A stretch of 38,111 bases of DNA from Bacillota bacterium (GCA_023511485.1 JAIMBH010000024.1:1-38111); one strand, 5' to 3'; counted from the first letter of the stretch, positions 25,358-35,681 are shown. Notes: generated by a model not told the origin, from the sequence alone. Numbers and translations: made by a program.

Positions 25358-25387
25358 GCTCTGCCTTAAGTTTTAAAAAGACTTATC

Positions 25388-25741
25388 TTAAAATCTGACC
25401 TCGCCCAATTTTTCCATTTTCTTAATGGTTCCTCTAGGGATGATATGAAAATCGTTATGTCGATAGCCACGACCCCTGTTGGTTAAATCATAGTCTTGCA
25501 CGAGCACAACATAGTCCGGGGTCTCTTTCCAAACTAAACCAACAGTAATTTTTGATAGTCTAAAGATTTCAAAGTCATCCGGTATTTCAACCCGAGAATA
25601 TGCGGTGATATCCTCCCACCATACGCACGCAACGCTTTTGACTTGTGTCTCAAAACTATTATCATCTAAAAAATCAGCGTCAGACGAACGAATCGCCTCA
25701 GAGACTGCTTTTCCACTAAATTCTGAAGGTAGATCTTTCAA
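25388..25741 (-). CDS. Hypothetical protein, 117 residues
   Basis: I do not recognise the family. The frame is likely real: TTG at 25739-25741 has AAGGAGA 7 bp upstream, a strong ribosome binding site. The protein is soluble, mixed alpha/beta in appearance, with an acidic N-terminal half (DADFLDDNSFE), a Trp pair in CVWWEDITAYSRVEIP, and a C-terminal half with YVVLVQDYDLTNRGRGYRHN and IPRGTIKKMEKL. There is no signal peptide, membrane segment or Cys/His cluster. It is convergent with the bifunctional nuclease gene and separated from the STAS gene by a 311-bp divergent region. No function proposed. Confidence 0.72.
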   Translation of the reverse strand: MKDLPSEFSGKAVSEAIRSSDADFLDDNSFETQVKSVACVWWEDITAYSRVEIPDDFEIFRLSKITVGLVWKETPDYVVLVQDYDLTNRGRGYRHNDFHIIPRGTIKKMEKLGEVRF

Positions 25742-25963
25742 CGGCTACTCTCCTTCTAGTGTTGCTAGTGTTACGACTTACAAGATTTAACCCGATCAAC
25801 TAAAGTTCTATGCCAAGATTCTAAACTGTGGTCACGTGGCTGTCAAACAATTTATAATATATAACAGCAGGTCAGGGGAATAGTTATGTCTTGAGGGCCT
25901 TGTTGTCTAACAACTGTTAACTATACATACAATAGCCAGTTTACTAAATAATTTAGCGTATAG

Positions 25964-25989
25964 GTTTTACAAATATAAGCGGCGGGAAT
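25964..25989 (+). promoter_or_regulatory. Sigma-B/sigma-F-like promoter upstream of the STAS gene
   Basis: GTTTTA (25964-25969) and GGGAAT (25984-25989) are spaced 14 bp apart, close to the sigma-B consensus GTTTAA-N12-15-GGGTAT. The product downstream is an anti-sigma-factor antagonist of the type that controls such sigma factors, which adds weight through autoregulation. Confidence 0.4.
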
Positions 25990-25999
25990 AAAATAAGTG

Positions 26000-26033
26000 C
26001 AGCTCCGTAGCTACACTGCTACGGTACCAGCTG
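26000..26033 (+). other. Stable hairpin at the 5' end of the STAS leader
   Basis: ccgtagc (26005-26011) pairs with gctacgg (26018-26024) around 6 nt. The stem continues as cagct (26000-26004) with agctg (26029-26033) past a 4-nt bulge. It would lie at the very start of a transcript from 25964-25989 and ends where the GGGGAGG ribosome binding site (26033-26039) begins, so it could modulate translation. Confidence 0.5.
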
Positions 26034-26052
26034 GGGAGGCGGTCGTAAAGGT

Positions 26053-26403
26053 ATGGAAATTATGCGCAAATCTACAGATGATACGCCGATTATCGAGGTA
26101 AAAGGTCAAATCGACTTGAGCAACTGCTACCGATTACATGATGCGATCAGTGATGAGATTGAAGATGGCAACTACTACTTGGTGGTCAACCTCAACCAGA
26201 TAAGCTATATCGATAGCTCATGCCTCGGCGTACTGCTTGGTGGGTTGGAGAAAATCAAGAAAAGAAAGGGGGCTCTAGCTATTGTAGGCAACCCCCTTGT
26301 GGATCGAGTTTTAACATTGACTGGTCTGACACGAATTTTTCCTTTTCACTCCACAGTAAATGATGCCCTGGAGGACATAAAGAAGGCGAAGGCCAAATCT
26401 TAG
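26053..26403 (+). CDS. STAS-domain anti-sigma factor antagonist (SpoIIAA/RsbV-like)
   Basis: This 116-residue single STAS domain binds an anti-sigma kinase when unphosphorylated and so frees a sigma factor. IIEVKGQIDLSNC (13-25) is the first strand region, and YIDSSCLGVLLG (52-63) holds the conserved Asp54-Ser55-Ser56; Ser56 corresponds to the phosphorylated Ser58 of SpoIIAA. Cys57 replaces the usual Gly. TGLTRIFPFHSTVNDAL matches the family's C-terminal helix. GGGGAGG lies 13 bp before ATG 26053, slightly far. No RsbW-type kinase or sigma-factor gene is in the window, so its partner is encoded elsewhere. Endonuclease V follows after 2 bp. Confidence 0.9.
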   Translation: MEIMRKSTDDTPIIEVKGQIDLSNCYRLHDAISDEIEDGNYYLVVNLNQISYIDSSCLGVLLGGLEKIKKRKGALAIVGNPLVDRVLTLTGLTRIFPFHSTVNDALEDIKKAKAKS

Positions 26404-26405
26404 AT

Positions 26406-27092
26406 ATGAAGGTATTAAAGCCGCATCCATGGCAAGTTTCAATCCACGAGGCCGCGGAGATTCAAAATCGGCTAAGACAGGAGATAGTTATATCACCAAT
26501 TAATTTTGAAAGCATTAATTATGTTGCAGGTGCTGATGTTTCGTTCTCAAAATACTCCGACGATGTTTTTGCGGCCGTTGTCATCTTAAGCTATCCAGAA
26601 TTAAGCGTAATAGAGGAAGCAACTGCATCCATAAAGACCTCTTTTCCGTATGTGCCGGGTTATTTAACCTTCAGGGAGGGACCAGCCCTTGTTGTGGCAT
26701 TTGAAAAAATAAGGGTTGAGCCAGATGTAATCATCTTTGATGGACAAGGGATGGCACACCCCCGCGGCTTCGGTATCGCCTCACATATGGGTGTGCTCCT
26801 TGATAGGCCATCAGTTGGCTGCGCTAAATCGGTCCTTATTGGTAAGTATAAGGAGCCAGCCATAACCCGTGGGTCAACAAGCCCTCTGCTTGATAAAAAC
26901 GGAAGGCAAATTGGCGTAGCGCTTCGAACCAGAGATAATGTATCGCCGGTATTTGTTTCTATCGGCAACCGGATTTCCCTTGAGGATTCTGTAAAGGTCG
27001 TGCTATCCTGCGCTCCGCGCTACCGCCTTCCAGAGCCAATAAGGAGGGCCCACAGCCTCTCAAATAAAATTAGGAAGGAACTTCTTCATTAA
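26406..27092 (+). CDS. nfi: Endonuclease V (deoxyinosine 3' endonuclease)
   Basis: The enzyme nicks DNA one base 3' of deoxyinosine, starting repair of deaminated adenine. The 228-residue protein has all family landmarks: VAGADVSFS with Asp44, PYVPGYLTFREGPAL with Tyr82 (strand-separating wedge) and Glu91, and IFDGQGMAHPRGFG with Asp112 and His118. VGCAKSVLIG and ALRTRDNVSPVFVSIG follow. Catalytic positions and length match bacterial Nfi. ATG 26406 comes 2 bp after the STAS stop, so the two share a transcript. Its last 23 bp overlap the convergent 82-aa gene. Cytoplasmic. Confidence 0.95.
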   Translation: MKVLKPHPWQVSIHEAAEIQNRLRQEIVISPINFESINYVAGADVSFSKYSDDVFAAVVILSYPELSVIEEATASIKTSFPYVPGYLTFREGPALVVAFEKIRVEPDVIIFDGQGMAHPRGFGIASHMGVLLDRPSVGCAKSVLIGKYKEPAITRGSTSPLLDKNGRQIGVALRTRDNVSPVFVSIGNRISLEDSVKVVLSCAPRYRLPEPIRRAHSLSNKIRKELLH

Positions 27093-27318
27093 ATATCTCA
27101 GGTGCTATTGCATCAGCTGGCAGGTCTCTTGTATGGATTTCCCTAATGCTATACAGGGGGATAATAAATTCTCCCTCGTGCGCCAGGTTAATGCGCACAA
27201 GATTTTCAGAAGGTGCGCCAAGGGTTACAGCTTCAGCAGGAAACTGCCTCTCTTCGCCATCAAAGAAAATTATTGTCGTGATAAGCAAGCGATCCTTCCT
27301 CCAATCGTAGAGGTTCAC
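27070..27318 (-). CDS. Hypothetical protein, 82 residues
   Basis: I do not recognise this small protein. GTG 27316-27318 has AAGG 4-5 bp upstream. The sequence is beta-rich and soluble (LITTIIFFDGEERQFPAEAV, then LVRINLAHEGEFIIPLYSIREIHT), suggesting a small barrel-like or Sm/PilZ-like fold; that is a guess from the strand pattern. There is no membrane segment. It ends convergent to endonuclease V with a 23-bp overlap and lies 146 bp downstream of rtcB on the same strand. Confidence 0.6.
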   Translation of the reverse strand: MNLYDWRKDRLLITTIIFFDGEERQFPAEAVTLGAPSENLVRINLAHEGEFIIPLYSIREIHTRDLPADAIAPEIFNEEVPS

Positions 27319-27420
27319 AATGCCTTATAAGCAATTATTCCCGATAAGTTTGAAGTTAAATCATGTGGGCAGGAAAGGTGGATTGTAAACCAATATAATA
27401 ATAGAGTTGACAATCGATTT

Positions 27421-27449
27421 GCCAGGCACTAGACTTTAGGTTTCCTGGC
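27421..27449 (-). terminator. Weak hairpin downstream of rtcB
   Basis: gccagg (27421-27426) pairs with cctggc (27444-27449) across a 17-nt loop, 16 bp after the rtcB stop on the minus strand. The sequence following on the minus strand is not T-rich, so it is at best a weak terminator or processing site. Confidence 0.25.
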
Positions 27450-27464
27450 CTTCAGATTTTACCT

Positions 27465-28910
27465 TTAGCCCTTTAATACACCAAGAGGGCGCGTCTTTGC
27501 GACTTTAGTTGATATTCCAGTCCGGTGGCAGACTTCTACTACCTGGCTTACATCTTTGTAAGCTGCAGGAGCCTCTTCGGCAAGAAGTCCCATGTTTCCA
27601 GCAACCACTTTAATACCTCGCGCCTCAAGTTCGCCTCGTAGTTCATGGCCGCGGATTTTCTTTTTTGCCTGGCTTCGGCTCATAACGCGGCCTGCCCCGT
27701 GGCACGTTGAGCCAAAGGTCTTCTGCATTGCACGTTCGGTGCCAACTAAGATATAAGATGCGCTTCCCATGTCGCCAGGCACTAAAACTGGCTGCCCCAC
27801 AGGACGATATTTTACAGGAACAAGTGGGTGGCCAGGGCCAAACGCGCGGGTTGCTCCTTTACGGTGGACACAGACATTTTTGGTTTCACCGCCAACATTG
27901 TGTTCTTCGATTTTTGCGATGTTGTGGCAGACATCGTAGACGAGGTTCATCCCTAATGATTCTGCACTTTTGTTTAAAACCCTCTCAAATGATTCCCTAA
28001 CCCAATGTGCAAGAACATGGCGGTTTACAAAAGCGTAATTTACAGCGCACGCCATGGCAGCGTAGTAATCCCTGCCTTCTTTTGATTTTATCGGCGCACA
28101 ACCGAGTTGCCGGTCTGGTAATTCTATCCCAAGCCTGCTTACCGCCTTATCCATCACCTTAATATAATCAGTGCATATCTGGTGACCAACGCCCCGGGAT
28201 CCGGAGTGTATCATTATTACGAGCTGACCTTCGAAAAGGCCAAATATACCGGCCGCTTTTCTGTCGAATATTTCGACGACTTCCTGTATCTCAAGAAAAT
28301 GATTTCCGGCTCCAAGTGTTCCCACCTGGTCAAGGCCCCTTTCATAAGCGCGAGCGCTCACCTTATCGGGATCGGCACCACTAAGGCGGCCGTCTTCTTC
28401 CATATATACAAGGTCTTCTTCCCAACCAAGACCGCGGCCTACCGCCCATCTTACCCCCTCAGTCATAAGATGCGCCATTTCTTTTCGCGAAAGCCTTATT
28501 TTTCCGCGGCTTCCCACACCTTTTGGTACATTCTTTGCGATCTCGAGCATCAGTTTTTCTATCATTCTATTTGCTTCTTTTGCGGTTAGCTCGGTTTTCA
28601 GCAGCCGCACGCCGCAGTTTATATCAAATCCAACTCCACCGGGGGATATAACACCCGTTTCATAATCTGTTGCTGCTATACCACCGATTGGAAAGCCATA
28701 CCCCCAGTGTATGTCGGGTGCGGCATAAGAAGCGGATACTATGCCAGGCAAAAAAGAAACGTTGGCCACCTGCTCGATGGCTTTATCCTCTTTTGCCTTT
28801 AATAGAAGTTCTTTGCTTGCATAAACAATCCCAGGTACCCGCATTCCAGGTTTGTAATCAACTGGAATTTTCCACACAAAATCAGATATTTGCTCTAGAG
28901 CATCTATCAT
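27465..28910 (-). CDS. rtcB: RNA-splicing ligase RtcB
   Basis: This GTP- and Mn-dependent ligase joins 2',3'-cyclic-phosphate or 3'-phosphate RNA ends to 5'-OH ends, in RNA repair or tRNA splicing. From ATG 28908-28910 the protein has 481 residues. Metal and guanylate sites fall where expected: Asp96 and Cys99 in GFDINCGVR, His204 in GAGNHFLE, His235 in IHSGSRG, His329 in CHNIA and the guanylylated His404 in STCHGAGRV. The number 404 matches archaeal RtcB, supporting this start; a GTG four codons upstream lacks a better ribosome binding site, while AGGTGG stands 8 bp before the ATG. Archease lies just upstream, separated by a terminator. Confidence 0.96.
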   Translation of the reverse strand: MIDALEQISDFVWKIPVDYKPGMRVPGIVYASKELLLKAKEDKAIEQVANVSFLPGIVSASYAAPDIHWGYGFPIGGIAATDYETGVISPGGVGFDINCGVRLLKTELTAKEANRMIEKLMLEIAKNVPKGVGSRGKIRLSRKEMAHLMTEGVRWAVGRGLGWEEDLVYMEEDGRLSGADPDKVSARAYERGLDQVGTLGAGNHFLEIQEVVEIFDRKAAGIFGLFEGQLVIMIHSGSRGVGHQICTDYIKVMDKAVSRLGIELPDRQLGCAPIKSKEGRDYYAAMACAVNYAFVNRHVLAHWVRESFERVLNKSAESLGMNLVYDVCHNIAKIEEHNVGGETKNVCVHRKGATRAFGPGHPLVPVKYRPVGQPVLVPGDMGSASYILVGTERAMQKTFGSTCHGAGRVMSRSQAKKKIRGHELRGELEARGIKVVAGNMGLLAEEAPAAYKDVSQVVEVCHRTGISTKVAKTRPLGVLKG

Positions 28911-28924
28911 GGCTTCCCCCACCT

Positions 28925-28964
28925 AAAATAAAAAGCCATCTGCTTATTTTTAAAGCCGATGGCT
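28925..28964 (-). terminator. Intrinsic terminator between archease and rtcB
   Basis: On the minus strand AGCCATC pairs with GATGGCT (plus arms 28958-28964 and 28934-28940). A one-base mismatch leads to an inner GCTT/AAGC stem, and TTTTATTTT follows (plus 28925-28933). It should end transcripts coming from gyrBA-archease about 15 bp before the rtcB start codon. Confidence 0.7.
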
Positions 28965-28984
28965 ATAAGTTTATATTAAACAGC

Positions 28985-29401
28985 CTATACATCAAATATA
29001 ACCTGAGCCGACCAAATATCATTGTGTTCAATTTTCAGCATGTGGTAGCTGCAGGCCTTTATCTGGGTTAATATTTGATGGCGCCCTAAATCAAGCGGCT
29101 CGCCGTATGCTACGGCGTGCAGATGGTATTCCCCGTCCCACTCAAGTATCTCGAAACGTTTGAAGACACGGTATCTTACCTCAAACCTATATAAAAGCTC
29201 GTTTAACCACTCAACAAGCAGACTTTCCCTATCCTCGGCCTCTACATAGACTTCCTCAGATAGAACCGATTTCACATTCTCAAGATCGGTTATTAGACTG
29301 AACATACCGATCGCAGCGTTTTCAAAAACTTCTTTCAAGGTATTACCGTAGGATCGTAAACCCACGTCGGCGGTATGTTCTAAAACCTCGAATGCCTGCA
29401 T
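28985..29401 (-). CDS. Archease (RtcB activator)
   Basis: Archease speeds RtcB guanylylation and widens its nucleotide use. The 138-residue protein has the family pattern FEVLEHTADVGLRSYG (4-19, with the metal-binding Asp12), then EDRESLLVEWLNELLYRFE, and the C-terminal IKACSYHMLKIE and VIFDV end. ATG 29399-29401 has GAGGAG about 5 bp upstream. It starts 22 bp after the gyrA stop on the same strand, so it is probably the last gene of the gyrase transcript. Cytoplasmic, normal length. Confidence 0.93.
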   Translation of the reverse strand: MQAFEVLEHTADVGLRSYGNTLKEVFENAAIGMFSLITDLENVKSVLSEEVYVEAEDRESLLVEWLNELLYRFEVRYRVFKRFEILEWDGEYHLHAVAYGEPLDLGRHQILTQIKACSYHMLKIEHNDIWSAQVIFDV

Positions 29402-29423
29402 TTAACTCCTCTAAAAGCATTCT

Positions 29424-31910
29424 TTAGTTGCCATTGCCGCGGTTATTCTTGCTGCCGTTTTCCTCAATTTTTACCCGTCCCTTATTTTGTTCGGCGACTA
29501 GAGCTATCGTGCTTACCTTGTCGTTGTCGTTAAGATTCATTATCTTAACGCCCTGAGTGTTTCTACCCATTTGAGATATTTGTTTAACTGGCGTTCTTAT
29601 TACGATGCCTTCGGTTGAAACAACCATGATCTCATGGTTCTCCTGCACCATCTTTGCCGCTGCGATATATCCGCGACGGCTGGATACCTCTTTCAGAGTT
29701 TTAACACCTTTTCCGCCGCGACCCTGGAGCGGGTAGTTGCTCATCGGCGTCCTCTTACCAAAGCCGTTCTCGGTCACGATTAAAAGGTCGGATTCGTCCC
29801 GCGCTATTTCTATTGCAAGAACCTCGTCATCCTTTGCCAGCTCCATTCCTTTGACACCAGTTGCCGTCCTTCCCATCGGCCGAACATCGGTCTCACGAAA
29901 ACGAATCGACATTCCGTTCTTTGATATAAGAATTATGTCATCCAAGCCTCTGGTAATTTTTACGCCTATTAACTCATCACCCTCGCGCATGGTTATAGCT
30001 AGGATACCATCTCTTCTTGACGTATCGTATTCTATAAACGGTGTCTTTTTGATCATGCCGTCTTTTGTCGCCATTACCAGGTACTGGTCTTCCTCAAAAC
30101 TACGAGTTGAGATGACTGCGGCTATTTTTTCATCTGATGCAAAGGGCAGGATATTTACTATCGCCTGTCCTCGAGCGGTACGTCCGGCCATAGGAAGTTC
30201 ATGGGCCTTAAGTTTATATACCTTACCCTTATTAGAGAAGAACAAGATATAGTTATGAGTTGACGCTATAAATACGTGCTCAACAAAATCGCCCTCTTTC
30301 AGGTTCATGCCCGATACGCCCTTACCACCGCGGCCTTGCTGCTTATAAGTGTTTATAGGAAGACGCTTTACATAGCCGGAGTGGGTAATGGTGATTACCA
30401 TATCCTCCTCGGCAATCAAGTCCTCGATCTCTATCTCTGCAGCCGCACTCATGATTTGGGTGCGCCTCTTATCCGTATATTTATTTTTTATCTCTGCAAG
30501 TTCATCCTTAATAATGCCAAGAAGCACCTTCTCGCTCGCCAAAATACTTTTTAGATATTTAATTTTTTTCAAAAGCTCTTTGTGCTCATCTTCAAGTTTT
30601 TGCCTCTCAAGGGCAGTTAATCTCTGCAGGCGCATGTCAAGAATTGCCTGCGCCTGTATCTCTGTTAAGGCAAATCTTTTAACCAGTTTATCGCGTGCCT
30701 CATCTACCGTCTTTGATTGGCGAATAGTCTTTATTACTTCATCAAGGTTTTTTATAGCGATGAGTAATCCCTCGAGAATATGCAGCCTATCCTCTGCTTT
30801 TTTGAGCTCGTATTTTGTGCGCCTTGTTACAACATCCCTCTGATGGTCTATGTAATGTTTAATAACCTGAGGGAGAGTGAGAATTTGCGGCACACCATCA
30901 ACGAGTGCAAGCATAATAACGCCAAAACTGACTTCAAGCTGCGTGTGCTTATATAGCTTATTTAAAACAACTTGGGCTATCGCGTCTCTCTTTAATTCAA
31001 TAACAAGGCGCATACCAGACCTGTCCGACTCGTCCCTGAGGTCTGTGATCTCAGTGAGCTTTTTCTCTCGCACAAGCTCGGCGATTTTTTCGGCCAGTTT
31101 TGCCTTGTTGACCTGGAAAGGTATTTCCGAGATAATGATGCGCTGTTTGCCCTGCTTTGTCTGTTCAACATGCGCTTTGCCTCGGATTTTAATGCTGCCT
31201 CTCCCTGTCTTGTAAGCCTCCTTGATCCCATTCCTTCCCATAATAATGCCGCCGGTCGGAAAATCGGGGCCTTTTATATGCTTCATCAAGTCCTTTACGG
31301 TAATCTCAGGATCATCAATCATAGCGATCACCGCATCAATTACCTCTCCCAGGTTGTGCGGCGGTATTTTGGTTGCCATACCAACTGCGATACCGTCGGA
31401 GCCGTTCACTAATAGGTTTGGAAACCTTGCCGGAAGCACCATTGGCTCTTCGAGCGTTTCGTCGAAGTTTAAAACGAAGTCAACCGTATCTTTTTCGATG
31501 TCTCGAAGCATCTCTGCGGCAAGCTTAGATAATCTTGCTTCGGTATAACGCATGGCCGCCGGTGAGTCGCCGTCCACCGAACCAAAGTTACCGTGCCCAT
31601 CTACAAGCTCGTTGCGCATCGAAAAATCCTGCGCCATTCTAACCAGGGAGTCATAGACTGCCGTGTCGCCATGCGGATGGTACTTACCTAAAACTTCTCC
31701 AACGATACGGGCGCACTTCTTATATTGCGTACCCGGGCGAATTCCCATGTCGTGCATTGCATAAAGGATACGCCGGTGTACCGGCTTTAACCCGTCTCGT
31801 ACGTCTGGCAAAGCACGACCATATATAACGCTCATCGCATAGTCAATGTATGAGCTTCGCATTTCGTCTTCTATTTCGATTGTTTCAATTCTGCCTGCAA
31901 TGGCTTCCAC
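29424..31910 (-). CDS. gyrA: DNA gyrase subunit A
   Basis: This is the cleavage-religation subunit of DNA gyrase. The 828-residue protein starts at GTG 31908-31910 with AAGGAG about 11 bp upstream. The catalytic Tyr122 lies in [10 protein letters not shown]. The quinolone-resistance region reads [13 protein letters not shown], with Thr83 and Asp87, i.e. no classic resistance change. The C-terminal beta-pinwheel contains the GyrA-box as [11 protein letters not shown], and a second [11 protein letters not shown] blade motif, so it is a true gyrase and not ParC. It lies 130 bp downstream of gyrB, and archease follows closely. Confidence 0.98.
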   Translation of the reverse strand: MEAIAGRIETIEIEDEMRSSYIDYAMSVIYGRALPDVRDGLKPVHRRILYAMHDMGIRPGTQYKKCARIVGEVLGKYHPHGDTAVYDSLVRMAQDFSMRNELVDGHGNFGSVDGDSPAAMRYTEARLSKLAAEMLRDIEKDTVDFVLNFDETLEEPMVLPARFPNLLVNGSDGIAVGMATKIPPHNLGEVIDAVIAMIDDPEITVKDLMKHIKGPDFPTGGIIMGRNGIKEAYKTGRGSIKIRGKAHVEQTKQGKQRIIISEIPFQVNKAKLAEKIAELVREKKLTEITDLRDESDRSGMRLVIELKRDAIAQVVLNKLYKHTQLEVSFGVIMLALVDGVPQILTLPQVIKHYIDHQRDVVTRRTKYELKKAEDRLHILEGLLIAIKNLDEVIKTIRQSKTVDEARDKLVKRFALTEIQAQAILDMRLQRLTALERQKLEDEHKELLKKIKYLKSILASEKVLLGIIKDELAEIKNKYTDKRRTQIMSAAAEIEIEDLIAEEDMVITITHSGYVKRLPINTYKQQGRGGKGVSGMNLKEGDFVEHVFIASTHNYILFFSNKGKVYKLKAHELPMAGRTARGQAIVNILPFASDEKIAAVISTRSFEEDQYLVMATKDGMIKKTPFIEYDTSRRDGILAITMREGDELIGVKITRGLDDIILISKNGMSIRFRETDVRPMGRTATGVKGMELAKDDEVLAIEIARDESDLLIVTENGFGKRTPMSNYPLQGRGGKGVKTLKEVSSRRGYIAAAKMVQENHEIMVVSTEGIVIRTPVKQISQMGRNTQGVKIMNLNDNDKVSTIALVAEQNKGRVKIEENGSKNNRGNGN

Positions 31911-31979
31911 GTTTTCTTTCTCCTTCTAAAAGTGTTTCTATATAGATTTATATATTTTAGACTTAGCCGGAGCTTGTTG

Positions 31980-32036
31980 ATTATATGACCTATTAGCATT
32001 TAGCTATCAGTTTTTACTGATTGCCCGCATAGCTAA
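31980..32036. repeat. Palindromic element between gyrB and gyrA
   Basis: tagctat (near 31999-32005) and atagcta (near 32028-32034) flank an inner ATCAGT/ACTGAT stem with an A4/T4-type loop. The agctatcag core also occurs in the spacer between yaaA and recF (35744-35820), so these may be members of one REP-like family. Confidence 0.4.
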
Positions 32037-32040
32037 GCAC

Positions 32041-33954
<1,914 letters not shown>

Positions 33955-33979
33955 CTACAACATCACATCATTGTACGCA

Positions 33980-34006
33980 AACAAACGGCTTGTAAAGCCG
34001 TTTGTT
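33980..34006 (-). other. Strong 12-bp hairpin between dciA-like gene and gyrB
   Basis: Arms aacaaacggctt (33980-33991) and aagccgtttgtt (33995-34006) are perfectly complementary with a 3-nt loop. On the minus strand only TTTG follows, so it is a marginal terminator for the upstream genes. It also sits at the predicted 5' end of the gyrB message and could stabilise or attenuate it. Confidence 0.65.
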
Positions 34007-34015
34007 AACTTAAAT

Positions 34016-34024
34016 ATTATATCA
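34016..34024 (-). promoter_or_regulatory. Extended -10 promoter for gyrB
   Basis: On the minus strand TGATATAAT (plus 34016-34024) is a perfect TGn-TATAAT. No convincing -35 is seen, as is common with extended -10 promoters. Transcription would begin near 34009, right at the 12-bp hairpin. Confidence 0.45.
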
Positions 34025-34057
34025 TATCCGGATAACTTTTTGTTGCTAATATCGGGT

Positions 34058-34588
34058 TCACCGTGCTCTTTTGCGCCTATCTAAAACTTTTTTACCAATC
34101 GCATCATGTGAGCCCTTTTTATTGCCGGTGCGCAACCTGTTTAGCTTCCTATCTTTTATTAATAGTCTTTGCAGGTGTCTCTTTAGTTCATCTTCATTTA
34201 TTTCACTGGTTAGCTCCTCTATGTATTTTATTTCCTCGTCATCAAGTACTATTGAATCCAAATTAATAAACGCGCTGTCTTCTACCTGCGCTTCAAATGC
34301 CGATTTTGACCCATGAACAAACCTTATTTCATGCACAACCTGTGCTCCTACGGATTCGTTTATGCGCTTCTTAATATTATCTGAGAGGACCTTTAATTCA
34401 TTTGCCCAAGAGGGATTTTTAGTCTTTATGAAGAGTATTCCACCTTTTATTTTTTGCGGTACCGCATTATTCTTAACGGCAGACCCTACAATCTCTTCCC
34501 ATGCCGAAAAAACCTTTGACTCAAACAGAGCAGTTTTTAGTACGTTACCATCGCCTAGTTGGTAAAGCATGTCACTTAACTTTTCCAT
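34058..34588 (-). CDS. DUF721/DciA-like protein
   Basis: DUF721 proteins include DciA, the ancestral loader or operator of the replicative helicase DnaB. In Actinobacteria the gene stands between recF and gyrB, as here. The 176-residue protein has the DciA core: an N-terminal helix, then VFSAWEEIVGSAVKNNAVPQ, a strand GGILFIKTKNPSWANEL and VVHEIRFVHG. A charged C-terminal extension ends in a basic RRKRAR tail, likely for DNA contact. ATG 34586-34588 starts 1 bp after the recF stop, so it is coupled to recF; AAGGA lies about 9 bp upstream inside recF. Helicase loading is inferred from the family, not shown by the sequence. Confidence 0.88.
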   Translation of the reverse strand: MEKLSDMLYQLGDGNVLKTALFESKVFSAWEEIVGSAVKNNAVPQKIKGGILFIKTKNPSWANELKVLSDNIKKRINESVGAQVVHEIRFVHGSKSAFEAQVEDSAFINLDSIVLDDEEIKYIEELTSEINEDELKRHLQRLLIKDRKLNRLRTGNKKGSHDAIGKKVLDRRKRAR

Positions 34589-34589
34589 A

Positions 34590-35681
34590 TCAGGTAATCC
34601 TTATGATATTTGTATGAAGCAAACCCATCTCTTTCAGATATTCCACTTGCGTGCTTGTAATTATCGCCTGCGTTTCTGTTCCTATTTGATTCAGAAACGC
34701 TTCTCTTCTTGAATAATCAAGTTCTGACATAACATCGTCGAGGAGCATTACCGGGTGATCCTTTGTAAGCTCCGCTATAATTAAAAACTCAGCCGTCTTT
34801 AAAGCAAGAGATGCGGACCGCTGCTCACCCTGAGATCCATATTTTCTAAGATCAACTCTGTCTACGTATATACCAACGTCGTCTCTGTGCGGGCCAACTA
34901 GCGTCTGCCCCCGCTCGACTTCAGCTTTTCTCTTTTTTGTAAGTTCTGTTAAAAACTTCTCTTTAAGTGTTTCAATGTCTTCACCCTCTGGTGATACTTG
35001 GCTCTCATAAGTTAGCGATAAGCCAGTTTTTATGCCGGCTATCTTTTCATATGACTCGTTTGCATAGCCCTCAAGCTTCTTAATAATTCCTTGTCTTGCC
35101 ATGATAACTTTTGCGCCAGCACCGGCTAACTGCCTATCCCAGTAATCAATAATATCTGCTCTCATATTGCCTATGTAGACCTTCTTTAAGAGCATGTTGC
35201 GCTGTCTAAGTATCTTTAAATACTGACTTCTCCAGTAGTTATAATCAACCTTTGTTTTACCAAGCACCTCATCTAAATAAGCACGGCGATACTCCGGTTC
35301 TTCTTTTACAATCTTTAAATGGTCCGGCGTAAAAATAACGGTAAGAACAGGTTTTTCTAATACCTTAATTTTTTTTATCTCGACTCCGTTTACCTTTATT
35401 TGCCTGCCACCCGTCCGAAAAATAACAGCCTCTATTAAAACTTCTCTTTCTTTGCGTTCAACAGATGCTTTAATGTAAGAGAAATCCTCATTCCATTTTA
35501 TTAACTCTTGGTTTACGCTGGTTCTATGGGACTTGCCATTTTCTAAAAAATATATCGCTTCCAGAATGTTTGTTTTTCCTACTGCGTTTCTGCCGACTAT
35601 AAAGTTTAGACCTTTAATCAGATCGATTTGATAAGCCTCGTAATTTCTAAAATTCTTAAGCTGAAGCTGTTTTATATGCAT
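34590..35681 (-). CDS. recF: DNA replication and repair protein RecF
   Basis: RecF is an SMC-like ATPase that helps load RecA at gapped DNA. The 363-residue protein has NFRNY, Walker A GRNAVGKTN (about 32-40), LVGPHRDD, the signature YGSQGEQRSASLALK and Walker B VMLLDDVMSELD. ATG 35679-35681 has no strong ribosome binding site. Upstream lies a 135-bp spacer with a long palindromic element; downstream the DUF721 gene follows directly. Length and motifs are normal. Confidence 0.97.
   Translation of the reverse strand: MHIKQLQLKNFRNYEAYQIDLIKGLNFIVGRNAVGKTNILEAIYFLENGKSHRTSVNQELIKWNEDFSYIKASVERKEREVLIEAVIFRTGGRQIKVNGVEIKKIKVLEKPVLTVIFTPDHLKIVKEEPEYRRAYLDEVLGKTKVDYNYWRSQYLKILRQRNMLLKKVYIGNMRADIIDYWDRQLAGAGAKVIMARQGIIKKLEGYANESYEKIAGIKTGLSLTYESQVSPEGEDIETLKEKFLTELTKKRKAEVERGQTLVGPHRDDVGIYVDRVDLRKYGSQGEQRSASLALKTAEFLIIAELTKDHPVMLLDDVMSELDYSRREAFLNQIGTETQAIITSTQVEYLKEMGLLHTNIIRIT

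Larger units (their letters stand above)
25742..26052. other. Divergent intergenic region upstream of the STAS gene
   Basis: This 311-bp region has no gene. It holds AT-rich stretches with TATAAT at 25853-25858 (no good -35), a sigma-B-like promoter (25964-25989), a 12-bp-stem hairpin (26000-26033) and the ribosome binding site of the STAS gene. Confidence 0.5.

Noticed and set aside
27407-27435. A plus-strand TTGACA-N17-TAGACT promoter
   Set aside because: It matches moderately, but no plus-strand gene lies downstream; rtcB is encoded on the other strand.
28182-28589. A 135-codon plus-strand gene inside rtcB
   Set aside because: It is the reverse-strand shadow of the well-conserved rtcB coding sequence.
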